Part shown: positions 6,397-12,558 of the stretch, piece after piece
How positions within the stretch are numbered: the stretch's first letter is position 1
Layout of the letters: each line of letters begins with the position of its first letter
Source: Bacteroidales bacterium
GTDB taxonomy: Bacteria > Bacteroidota > Bacteroidia > Bacteroidales > P3
DNA length: 12,558 nt
NCBI GenBank assembly: GCA_900771365.1
Contig: CAAGNU010000196.1
Coordinates: forward strand, 1-12,558
Reading direction: 5' to 3'
Notes under the pieces: model-generated
What the model was told of the DNA's origin: nothing
Database searches by the model: none
Seen by the model: the letters and a program-made list of their open reading frames with translations, nothing else
Program-made: the position numbers and the translations under genes

Positions 6397-6852
6397 TTAT
6401 TGGCGGTTCTGGGAGTCGATGAGGATGGTGACGGGGCCGTCGTTGATGAGTGAGACTTGCATGTCGGCGCCGAACTGCCCGGTCTGGACTTCTTTGCCGA
6501 AGAGCTGGGAGAGGCGGCAGATGAATTTTTCGTACATGGGCACGGCGATGTCGGGCTTTGAGGCGCGGATGTAGCTGGGGCGGTTGCCTTTCTTGGTGCT
6601 GGCCATGAGGGTGAACTGGCTGACGAGGAGGATGCCGCTGTCGGGGACTTCGGTGATGGGGAGGTTCATGACGCCGTCGGCATCGTTGAAGATGCGGAGG
6701 GCGACGATTTTGCGGCAGAGCCAGTCGATGTCTTCGTCGGTGTCGGCGTCTTCAATGCCGAGGAGTATCATCATGCCGGGGCCTATCTGGCTTTTGATGT
6801 TGCCTCCGATGGCTACGGAGGCCTGTGTGCAGCGCTGTATTACGATTCGCAT
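6397..6852 (-). CDS. dtd: D-aminoacyl-tRNA deacylase
   Basis: Dtd hydrolyses D-aminoacyl-tRNAs (and glycyl-tRNA-Ala), proofreading against D-amino acids in cytosolic translation. The 151 aa length fits the family. The two signature motifs are present: SQFTL at 78-82, with the active-site region, and the GPVT motif at 139-142 (INDGPVTI), which provides the cross-subunit Gly-cisPro chirality selector. KGNRPSY at 88-94 and the start MRIVIQRCTQASV are also typical. It lies 53 bp downstream of uvrD on the same strand with no terminator between, so the two may be co-transcribed. Codon use is G/C-rich at third positions, like uvrD and unlike the accessory genes on the far right. The frame is intact. 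Confidence 0.97.
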   Translation of the reverse strand: MRIVIQRCTQASVAIGGNIKSQIGPGMMILLGIEDADTDEDIDWLCRKIVALRIFNDADGVMNLPITEVPDSGILLVSQFTLMASTKKGNRPSYIRASKPDIAVPMYEKFICRLSQLFGKEVQTGQFGADMQVSLINDGPVTILIDSQNRQ

Positions 6853-6905
6853 GATTGGAAGGTTTGAAGATTTGAAGGTTGGAATGCTTCTGCTCTAATT
6901 CTCAA

Positions 6906-9263
6906 TTATTCTATTATCGTCAGTTTGGCGAAGGCGAGGATGAGGGTTTTCTGGCCGACGTTTTCGAAGAAGACGACGGCTTTGCGGTCGTTGCCGGAGC
7001 CTTCGATGCTCATGACTTTGCCGCGGCCGAACTTGGCGTGCATGACGTCCATGCCCACTTGTATGGCGCTGATGGCCGCGGGGCTGTTGGGGACTGTGGG
7101 GCCTTGTGGCAGGGAGGATTTGGGTTTGAGGTTGCGGGCGGCGGGCTTGTCGGCTTCTTTCCGCTTGAAGCTGCGCTGTGCTTCGGGCGACCATTTGACG
7201 CCTGGCACGCTTTGGAAGGCGCGGGGCAGTTCGCCGACTTTGGGGAAGGTCTTGGAGGCATGGGGCATGTTGATATAGCGGGAGTCGATGTCCTCGACGA
7301 AGCGGCTGAGTTCTTGGCAGGAGGAGTTGCCGTACTGGTAGCGTGTGACGGCGTAGGAGAGGGTGAGGTGCTTCTCGGCCCGGGTGACGGCCACGTAGAA
7401 GAGACGGCGTTCCTCTTCGAGGTCTTGGCGCGAGGAGAGGGACATGAAGGAGGGGAAGAGGTTTTCTTCCATGCCGACGACGAAGACGTAGGGGAATTCC
7501 AGTCCTTTGGCGGCATGGATGGTCATCATGGCCACTTTGTCGGCATCCTTGTCCTCGCCTTTGTCCTCGGAGGTGAGGAGGAGTACCTGCTGGAGGTATT
7601 GGTCGAGGGTGCGGATGCTGCCGTCCTGATGGGTGGCGTCGATTTGGTTTTCTTGCTCTTCGCCTTCGACGAACTGGTCGTCGTTCTCGCAGAATTCTTT
7701 GATGCCGTTGAGGAGTTCTTCGATGTTCTCTATGCGGTTGGGGTTGTCGGGGTCGTCGTCGCTACGGAGGAAGGTGAGCACGCCCGAGGCGAGGACGATC
7801 TGGTGGGCGAGGTCGTAGGCGTTGGTGGAGGAGAGGATGGAGGAGAAGCGTTTGATGAGGATGACGAACTGTGAGATGCGCTGTGAGATGCCGCTGTTGA
7901 TGCCGAGGCCGAAGCGGTCGATGTTTTCGAGCACGGTCCAGATGGCCACCTCGTTGTCGGAGGCGGCGAGGCGGATGCGGTCGAGGGTGGTCTGGCCGAT
8001 GCCGCGGGCGGGGTAGTTGATGATGCGGACGAGCGACTCATCGTCGTAGTTGTTGACCACGAGGCGGAGGTAGGCGAGGATGTCTTTGATTTCCTTGCGG
8101 CCATAGAAGGAGAGTCCTTGGTAGATGCGGTAGGGGATGTTGGAGCGGTGGAGGGCTTCCTCGATGGCACGCGACTGGGCGTTGGTGCGGTAGAGGATGG
8201 CGAAGTCCTTGTAGTCGAGGTCTTCGGAGAGGTGGGCGTCGTGGATGGCGTCGGCCACCTGGCGGCCTTCGTCGCGCTCATCGGCGGCACGGATGAGGCG
8301 TATCTTGTTGCCGACGGCGTTGTCGGTCCAGATGTTTTTTTCTATCTGCTCCTTGTTTTTTGCGATAACGGAGTTGGCGGCGTTGACGATGACCTGGGTG
8401 GAACGGTAGTTTTGTTCGAGTTTGAAGAGGTTGAGGTTGGGGTAGTCGCGGCGGAAGTTGAAGATGTTCTGTATGTTGGCTCCGCGGAAGGCGTAGATGC
8501 TCTGTGCGTCGTCGCCTACGACACAGATGTTCTGGTAGCGGGCGGCGAGTTTTTTGATGATGAGGTACTGGGAGTAGTTGGTGTCCTGGTACTCGTCGAC
8601 CATGATGTAGCGGAAGCGCTCCTGGTACTTGAAGAGCACGGCTGGGAAGTCGCGGAGGAGGATGTTCATGTTGAAGAGGAGGTCGTCGAAGTCCATGGCC
8701 ATGGCGTTACGGAGGCGCTGGTTGTACATCTTGTAGATTTGCGTGAGCATGGGCTTGTGCGAGTCCTTGTCGGTCTGCTGTATCTCTGGGTTTTCGGCGT
8801 AGTCCTTGGGGGAGATGAGGTTGCTCTTGGCCATGGAGATGCGGCTGAGGACGGAGCCGGGGCTGTACTCCTTGGGGTCGAGGTTGAGGCTTTTGACAAT
8901 CTGCTTGATGGCGGCTTTGCTGTCGTCGTTGTCGTAGATGGTGAAGGTGTTGATGTAGCCGAGTTTTTCGGCCTCGGCACGGAGGATGCGGGCAAAGACG
9001 GAGTGGAAGGTGCCCATCCAGATGTTCTTGGCTTCGCGGCCCACGAGCTTCACGATACGTTCCTTCATCTCGGCGGCGGCCTTGTTGGTGAAGGTGAGTG
9101 CCAGTATGTTGAAGGGGTCGACGCCCAGTTCGATGAGGTGGGCTATGCGGTGGGTGAGGGTCTTGGTCTTGCCCGAGCCTGCGCCGGCGATGATCATGAC
9201 GGGGCCTTCGATGCAGGCGGCTGCCTGGCGCTGGGAGTCGTTGAGTTGGCTGAGGATATCCAT
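6906..9263 (-). CDS. UvrD/PcrA-type ATP-dependent DNA helicase
   Basis: A superfamily 1A 3'-5' DNA helicase of 785 aa, acting in nucleotide excision and mismatch repair and in removing obstacles from DNA. All core motifs are visible: a Q-motif-like LNDSQRQAA at 7-15; Walker A AGAGSGKT at 26-33; TFTNKAAAEM at 57-66; Walker B VDEYQDT at 222-228; VVGDDAQSIYAFRGA at 248-262; QNYRST at 284-289; TIHAAKGLEF near 580; and VAVTRAEKH near 623. The last 50 residues (VGMDVMHAKFGRGKV...) match the Tudor-like C-terminal domain of PcrA/UvrD, which binds RNA polymerase. The upstream side has no clear promoter box but a dense set of tandem repeats. Whether it should be named uvrD or pcrA cannot be decided from sequence alone. 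Confidence 0.96.
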   Translation of the reverse strand: MDILSQLNDSQRQAAACIEGPVMIIAGAGSGKTKTLTHRIAHLIELGVDPFNILALTFTNKAAAEMKERIVKLVGREAKNIWMGTFHSVFARILRAEAEKLGYINTFTIYDNDDSKAAIKQIVKSLNLDPKEYSPGSVLSRISMAKSNLISPKDYAENPEIQQTDKDSHKPMLTQIYKMYNQRLRNAMAMDFDDLLFNMNILLRDFPAVLFKYQERFRYIMVDEYQDTNYSQYLIIKKLAARYQNICVVGDDAQSIYAFRGANIQNIFNFRRDYPNLNLFKLEQNYRSTQVIVNAANSVIAKNKEQIEKNIWTDNAVGNKIRLIRAADERDEGRQVADAIHDAHLSEDLDYKDFAILYRTNAQSRAIEEALHRSNIPYRIYQGLSFYGRKEIKDILAYLRLVVNNYDDESLVRIINYPARGIGQTTLDRIRLAASDNEVAIWTVLENIDRFGLGINSGISQRISQFVILIKRFSSILSSTNAYDLAHQIVLASGVLTFLRSDDDPDNPNRIENIEELLNGIKEFCENDDQFVEGEEQENQIDATHQDGSIRTLDQYLQQVLLLTSEDKGEDKDADKVAMMTIHAAKGLEFPYVFVVGMEENLFPSFMSLSSRQDLEEERRLFYVAVTRAEKHLTLSYAVTRYQYGNSSCQELSRFVEDIDSRYINMPHASKTFPKVGELPRAFQSVPGVKWSPEAQRSFKRKEADKPAARNLKPKSSLPQGPTVPNSPAAISAIQVGMDVMHAKFGRGKVMSIEGSGNDRKAVVFFENVGQKTLILAFAKLTIIE

Positions 9264-9283
9264 GTGTTTAGCGATTTTTGCGT

Positions 9284-9480
9284 GATTGGTGATTGGTGAT
9301 TGGGGCTTAGTTGTTTAGATGCTTAGTTGTTTAGTTGTTGTCGCAACGATTAAGCAATTAAGCGATTAAACTATTAAGCAATCAGTTGTCGCAACGATTA
9401 AGCAATTAAGCGATTAAACGATTAAGCAACCTGTTGTCGCAACGATTAAGCGTCTAAGCGATTAAACCATTAAGCCACAT
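9284..9480. repeat. Nested tandem repeats upstream of uvrD
   Basis: Three kinds of direct repeat follow each other. GATTGGT occurs almost three times at 9284-9303. GCTTAGTTGTTTAG occurs twice with a 16 bp period at 9305-9334. A 48 bp unit starting GTTGTCGCAACGATTAAGC occurs three times at 9337-9384, 9385-9432 and 9433-9480. Copies 1 and 2 differ at four or five bases; copy 3 is more diverged. Each unit starts with the dyad GTTG-TCG-CAAC and contains about four sub-repeats of the type GATTAAGC. The GCTTAGTTGTTTAG part is roughly the reverse complement of the AAGC/TTAA pattern. Such arrays vary in copy number; the location suggests an effect on uvrD expression, which is inference. Confidence 0.85.
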
Positions 9481-9619
9481 TCTCCGTTCACTGAATTATA
9501 ATAAACGTGATTTATGTTTTTTTATTGCTTAGCAAAGAAAATTTTGTGACATATTAAATACATTTACTTATTAAATACCCACTCGGCGGAATTGATCCTC
9601 AAAAACAAGCCCCATACCA

Positions 9620-9718
9620 CCCTTAGGTCACTCATCCTGCGGGGTTCCTGCGGGGTTGCTTCGGTCTATAGGAGTGGACAGACCCCGTAGGAACGCCGTA
9701 GAATGGGCAGCGTAAGGG
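9620..9718 (+). other. Long G-U-containing hairpin, possible structured RNA
   Basis: Positions 9637-9657 pair with 9681-9701 over 21 positions: 17 Watson-Crick, three G-T and one mismatch. The stem extends outward through 9631-9635 with 9703-9707, and through CCCTTA (9620-9625) with TAAGGG (9713-9718). The wobbles pair as G-U only in plus-strand RNA; on the minus strand they would be C-A mismatches. This favours a plus-strand RNA structure. The left arm contains a direct repeat of CTGCGGGGTT. No promoter match is visible nearby. Confidence 0.5.
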
Positions 9719-9812
9719 CAAACTTGCGTACTGATGATTTATAGTTAATGGAGTTAATGAGGTTTTGAAGTTGGGCAGCCGCCGCTTCATTAACTACATC
9801 AACTCTCATCAA

Positions 9813-9878
9813 CAAATCTAGAATATAGAATGGATTTTTGATGTTATATGCAAAATAGCGTTCTATATTCTAGATTTG
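9813..9878. repeat. Perfect 18 bp inverted repeat
   Basis: CAAATCTAGAATATAGAA at 9813-9830 is the exact reverse complement of 9861-9878; the loop is 30 nt. It lies inside the putative MITE-like element. No coding potential is seen in the loop. Confidence 0.8.
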
Positions 9879-10002
9879 GGCATTGTTGAGAAGTCTTCGT
9901 GCTGGTCTTGATTGTGTTAAATTGTTTGTATTACATATATTTAGCATAATTTCTTCATAAAATGGAGTGGGTCTGATTCTGTGCAAATCAAGGGCTTGAA
10001 TG

Positions 10003-10037
10003 GCTAGAAATTCTAGAATCGATTCTAGATTTCTAGC
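10003..10037. repeat. 35 bp near-perfect palindrome
   Basis: The arms GCTAGAAA...AGAATC and GATTCTAGA...CTAGC form a palindrome centred on AATCGATT with only one extra base in the left arm. It shares the CTAGAAT motif with the inverted repeat at 9813-9878. It is 30 bp from the end of the metallophosphoesterase gene; it could terminate that operon, but there is no T run. Confidence 0.7.
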
Positions 10038-10066
10038 TGGATAATTCCGCCAAGGGGTTGTTAAAT

Positions 10067-10678
10067 CTATACTACCTCAAATAGCCGAGGGTTAAAGGTG
10101 ATGGAATAGCTGTTGTCCAAAATGCAGGCATTTGAGAACTCTGTCATCCCAATCTGCTGAACGCCAGAAGCATTGTGTTCATGACCGAAAAGGTGGTGTT
10201 TAAGGTGCAGCTTCTCAATCCGTTCCCTTAGTAGAATGTCGCCGTGATGAGAAAGGCCGCTACCATAATCCGTGAGGTCCAAGATGCCAAATGGCGGCTG
10301 GTGGGTGACTAGGATGTCGGTGTCGGAAGGGATCTGCTGGTAAAAATCCTTTTGGCAGCCATTGATGCAGTCTTCCATAAAGAGTGGGATGCCCCAAAAC
10401 TTCAGTCCACCAATCTCTGCGGCCGAATTGCAGAGATAGTGCACATCTTCCGGCAGTCCTTCAATTCCCTCAGCCCCATACATGCACATGTCGTGGTTGC
10501 CAGCCACAAATACCTTGTGCCGATAAGGCAAGTCGCAAAACCAGTTCATGAAATCGTAAGCCTCATCTTCACTCCCCGAGAATGTAAAATCCCCCGAATG
10601 CACAATAACATCTGCCTCCGGCAGTGGAGGCAGATGTCGGTGTTTACCGTGTGTATCAGAGATGTGGAGGATTCTCAC
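10067..10678 (-). CDS. Calcineurin-like metallophosphoesterase
   Basis: A 203 aa single-domain metal-dependent phosphoesterase. The full set of metal-binding motifs is present: D8 and H10 in ISDTHG, D30 in HSGD, N61-H62-D63 in GNHD, H126 in THQPP, and H166/H168 in FGHEHN. The substrate cannot be read from sequence; relatives act on cyclic nucleotides, phosphoproteins or nucleic acid ends. I chose the GTG at 10678 because it gives the usual start MRILHISDTHG. A TTG nine bases earlier is possible but less typical. The GTG overlaps the TAG stop of the nuclease-like gene by one base (TAGTG), so the two genes are almost certainly translationally coupled. There is no signal peptide, so the enzyme is cytosolic. 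The stop codon abuts the edge of the repeat-rich element. Confidence 0.9.
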   Translation of the reverse strand: MRILHISDTHGKHRHLPPLPEADVIVHSGDFTFSGSEDEAYDFMNWFCDLPYRHKVFVAGNHDMCMYGAEGIEGLPEDVHYLCNSAAEIGGLKFWGIPLFMEDCINGCQKDFYQQIPSDTDILVTHQPPFGILDLTDYGSGLSHHGDILLRERIEKLHLKHHLFGHEHNASGVQQIGMTEFSNACILDNSYSITFNPRLFEVV

Positions 10679-11373
10679 TAGTCCCAATATTTTTCCTTCT
10701 CTGCAGGCTGATGACAGTCAATCGTGACCATTTTGATGTACTGTCTCAGTTCATCTGAAAGTTGCAGAGTATTCATTTCTTTTTCCCACGTGCTATCCCA
10801 TTTTGAACTATCAGTAACATTCTCTTTGGGATATTTCTCATAACCATTCAGAAAGCTTATGTACAGTAATTTCGCGGGGATACCTTGTTCCTTGCAAAAG
10901 TGCATGAAAGCAAGACGGTTGGCCAACTGATAACATTTGGACTTTATCCATTTTTCTGCCAATTCATCACTGCCACAAGTTTTGGAAAATGCCCTGGTAA
11001 TCATCTCGATGCTGGTAAGACTATCTGCTTCACATTCCTGATTAGCTTCCTCTAAATGAGCTTTGGCCTCAACGAAGTACCAAGTATCGTTATGCTTAAA
11101 GATACCATCCCAATTGTGTGCATTCCCACTTGTAGGCCAAAATCTTCCCCATTTGGTTTTGATTTCAGCAAAGTTTTCCATCTCTGAAAAACATTCTATT
11201 GTTTTCCATTCACCATCATTAGAATCCCTCTTAAGGTCAACAGGGAAGTCCAACCAAGAGATTTCACCTTCTCCAATCACCTCACGGATTTTCTGATTTA
11301 GATAACTTCTGTGGTGTCCGAGGTAGCGAAGTAACTGAAACTCGCTGCCATAACCTAATGCCATTTCTGCCAT
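10678..11373 (-). CDS. PD-(D/E)XK nuclease-like protein, uncharacterised
   Basis: A 231 aa protein without a name that I recognise. Its central part has the PD-(D/E)XK nuclease core: NWDGIF with D89, then a strand ending in YFVEAKAH with E102 and K104. E102-A-K104 is the ExK pair. A helix follows, then CYQLANRLAFMHF (147-159) and a hydrophobic strand AKLLYISFLN (167-176), the usual order in this fold. The N-terminus (LGYGSEFQLLRYLGHHR) is helical and conserved-looking. No membrane segment or signal peptide is seen. Nuclease activity is inference; the fold also occurs in restriction, repair and RNA enzymes. It overlaps the metallophosphoesterase gene by one base and lies 104 bp downstream of the WYL regulator on the same strand. 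A second Met at residue 4 is an alternative start. Confidence 0.7.
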   Translation of the reverse strand: MAEMALGYGSEFQLLRYLGHHRSYLNQKIREVIGEGEISWLDFPVDLKRDSNDGEWKTIECFSEMENFAEIKTKWGRFWPTSGNAHNWDGIFKHNDTWYFVEAKAHLEEANQECEADSLTSIEMITRAFSKTCGSDELAEKWIKSKCYQLANRLAFMHFCKEQGIPAKLLYISFLNGYEKYPKENVTDSSKWDSTWEKEMNTLQLSDELRQYIKMVTIDCHQPAEKEKYWD

Positions 11374-11477
11374 TTTCTCGTTTTTTTAGTTAAACATTAA
11401 TTTATTGTCGTTTCTTAGTGTCATTGTGGATTTCTATTCCCAGTGCTGATGCTAGAGTATAATTGCTTAGTCATTTA

Positions 11478-12395
11478 TTACATTTTGTACCTCTCCAACG
11501 CCGATTTGAGGTGGTTCTGGACTTCTTGTCGGAGCGAGTTAGGCTCAAGTACTACTACGTCAGCTCCCATGGAAAGGATTTGGGTGGTGAGGTCTGGCGT
11601 TAGGCAGACCTGATAGGTGAAGTCGCTACAGCATTCATACTTGCTGTACACTTCTCGCTGACTACGATGCAAAGGTAGCGAACGGACGTATTCTACCTGC
11701 TTTCCATATATGCGAAGCTTGACCTGCTGTGGTGTGAGTTTGTGGTTGACATAAATCCCAACATAGTTGAGATAATACGTGTCAACGCTAAACCCTTCAT
11801 GCATCTCAAAGGTCTCGTCGGTTTCCAGTAACTCCTTAAACCTGTCGAGCGACAAGTGGCGGAGTTCGCCATATTCCTTTATCATTCCTAGCAGATACCA
11901 ACGTTGGCGATAAACCTTCAGTGCATAGGGTTTGATGTGATACGTTGCAGTACGCGGACCCCAAGAGTCGTACTCAACCTCTAATACTACACCCTTCTCC
12001 ATCGCATCAATAATATTCGTAAGATACTCTTGTCCTTTAGGAATCGACTCAAACTGAATGCGGCCAATCAGGTTACGACCCACTTCTAATTTGTTCTCCA
12101 GAATGAAAGCGTCGAGTGCCCATTGCATGAGCGAATTCGGTGCCCCCGTCGTACTATGCTTGATTTGGTAGAGATAGCCCAACCCCAACCCTACCGCATG
12201 GATGCATTTGATTTCCACGCCAAAGAGTTTGCTCAATGCCTTGCAGTGCTCTTGAAAGGTTCGTTTGGATAGGTCCTTGCCATCATACAACCAGCTTTCT
12301 TTCCAACATTTGTTTATCTGTTCAAATGTGAGCACCCCTCTTTTCTGAAGAAGGTCGTACAACCATATATATCGATTCAGTGTTTTTGCTTCCAT
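11478..12395 (-). CDS. WYL-domain transcriptional regulator
   Basis: A 305 aa regulator with a winged-helix N-terminus (about 1-75), a WYL domain (about 123-190) containing RQRWYLLGMI at 163-172 and HLSLDRF at 180-186, and a C-terminal WCX-like part (about 220-300). This wHTH-WYL-WCX layout is that of the BrxR/CapW type regulators, which repress phage-defence operons and are thought to sense a ligand through the WYL domain. Here it is first in a minus-strand series with a nuclease-like gene and a metallophosphoesterase gene, so it is a good candidate regulator of them. The 104 bp gap to the nuclease-like gene shows no clear promoter or terminator. A dyad at 12412-12430, 17 bp before the ATG, could be its operator. 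Its natural ligand is unknown. Confidence 0.9.
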   Translation of the reverse strand: MEAKTLNRYIWLYDLLQKRGVLTFEQINKCWKESWLYDGKDLSKRTFQEHCKALSKLFGVEIKCIHAVGLGLGYLYQIKHSTTGAPNSLMQWALDAFILENKLEVGRNLIGRIQFESIPKGQEYLTNIIDAMEKGVVLEVEYDSWGPRTATYHIKPYALKVYRQRWYLLGMIKEYGELRHLSLDRFKELLETDETFEMHEGFSVDTYYLNYVGIYVNHKLTPQQVKLRIYGKQVEYVRSLPLHRSQREVYSKYECCSDFTYQVCLTPDLTTQILSMGADVVVLEPNSLRQEVQNHLKSALERYKM

Positions 12396-12411
12396 AGCTT
12401 TTTGTAAATAG

Positions 12412-12430
12412 CGTTACAATTTTTATAACG
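12412..12430. promoter_or_regulatory. Candidate operator upstream of the WYL gene
   Basis: CGTTACAATTTTTATAACG has perfect 5 bp arms (CGTTA/TAACG). Its right end touches TAATTTCG on the minus strand (12436-12429), one mismatch from the TAnnTTTG -7 box. A repressor bound here would block the WYL gene promoter. The -33 element is not convincing, so this is tentative. Confidence 0.35.
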
Positions 12431-12475
12431 AAATTATTCTAGGGGAGTTCTATAAATTAAAATAGTGTTAATCAT

Positions 12476-12506
12476 TTTGTTATGTCAGAAATTTTTCGTA
12501 TCTTTG
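12476..12506 (+). promoter_or_regulatory. Promoter of the divergent gene at the right edge
   Basis: TTTG at 12476-12479, 19 nt, then TATCTTTG at 12499-12506 is an exact Bacteroidetes promoter. The start is expected near 12510-12513, giving a leader of about 20 nt before the ATG at 12531. Confidence 0.85.
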
Positions 12507-12530
12507 CAAAAAAATTGAAAGGGAATTGAT

Positions 12531-12558
12531 ATGGCATACAAAAACACATCAGAAGCAG
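12531..12558 (+). CDS. Start of an unidentified gene, cut by the window edge
   Basis: ATG at 12531 opens MAYKNTSEA and the frame stays open to the window end. The strong promoter just upstream supports a real gene. Nine residues are too few for any assignment. It is divergent from the WYL regulator, with which it shares a 135 bp intergenic region. Confidence 0.6.

Larger units (their letters stand above)
9571..10066. mobile_element. Putative MITE-like element with terminal inverted repeats
   Basis: A 484 bp segment (9577-10060) has imperfect terminal inverted repeats. The left end carries GGCGGAATTGATCC at 9585-9598 and the right end carries GGATAATTCCGCC at 10039-10051; both have CCC/GGG runs just outside. 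TTAAAT flanks both ends (9571-9576 and 10061-10066) and could be a target-site duplication; the right copy touches the stop codon of the metallophosphoesterase gene. There is no transposase gene inside, and the interior is full of long foldbacks. This fits a non-autonomous element, but the repeats are short and AT-rich TTAAAT could match by chance. Confidence 0.4.

Noticed and set aside
6879..7874. 331-codon plus-strand open frame antisense to uvrD
   Set aside because: Same reason: a shadow of the uvrD 3' half with biased composition.
8118..9299. 393-codon plus-strand open frame antisense to uvrD
   Set aside because: Its composition (rich in V, G, E, D) is that of a reverse-complement shadow of a GC-rich gene; no domain is seen.
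9337..9480. Second CRISPR array
   Set aside because: The 48 bp units are directly contiguous with no variable spacers, so this is an ordinary tandem repeat.
9264..10066. Retron, tRNA or rRNA in the gene-free stretch
   Set aside because: No reverse transcriptase is present, and no tRNA cloverleaf or rRNA-like sequence was recognised.
10679..10687. TTG start for the metallophosphoesterase
   Set aside because: GTG at 10678 gives the conserved MRILHISDTHG start and a one-base overlap with the upstream stop.

Overview
The window looks like a chromosomal segment of a Bacteroidales bacterium, probably Prevotellaceae or a close relative. The evidence is the Bacteroidetes promoter pattern (TTG or TTTG, 18-19 nt, then TATCTTTG), which occurs three times in different contexts, the lack of Shine-Dalgarno sequences before the starts, and the style of the proteins. 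No 16S or other marker is present, so genus is inference.

Region 1 (1-5837) is one end of a type II-C CRISPR-Cas locus. On the minus strand it reads tracrRNA, cas9 (1356 aa), terminator, cas1, cas2. It then meets the end of a CRISPR array whose crRNA strand is plus, converging on cas2 through a bidirectional terminator. Only 1.8 repeats (46 bp unit, 30 bp spacer) are in the window; the array continues to the left. There is no csn2 or cas4, which fits II-C. The RNA layout is the most interesting part. Each repeat has two halves: the first 23 nt pair with tracrRNA, and the second half carries a Bacteroidetes -7 box that can start transcription just before the next spacer. The tracrRNA has the same promoter box, starts at its anti-repeat and ends at an intrinsic terminator only 14 bp before the cas9 ATG. 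The tracrRNA therefore appears to be the 5' leader of the cas9 mRNA.

Region 2 (5838-6396) is about 560 bp with no convincing gene and at least five inverted repeats. Region 3 (6397-9263) holds two housekeeping genes on the minus strand: uvrD/pcrA helicase followed by dtd (D-aminoacyl-tRNA deacylase).

Region 4 (9264-10066) is an 800 bp gene-free stretch. It starts with nested tandem repeats (7 bp, 16 bp and three 48 bp units) directly upstream of uvrD. A 484 bp element follows with imperfect terminal inverted repeats, a possible TTAAAT target duplication and several long hairpins. It resembles a non-autonomous mobile element and/or a structured RNA locus.

Region 5 (10067-12395) is a minus-strand cassette of three genes: a WYL-domain regulator, an uncharacterised PD-(D/E)XK nuclease-like protein and a calcineurin-like metallophosphoesterase. 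The last two overlap by one base. A WYL regulator with a nuclease and a phosphatase, close to CRISPR-Cas and mobile-element-like DNA, suggests an accessory, possibly defensive, module that I do not recognise as a named system. The window ends with a strong promoter and the first nine codons of a divergent plus-strand gene.
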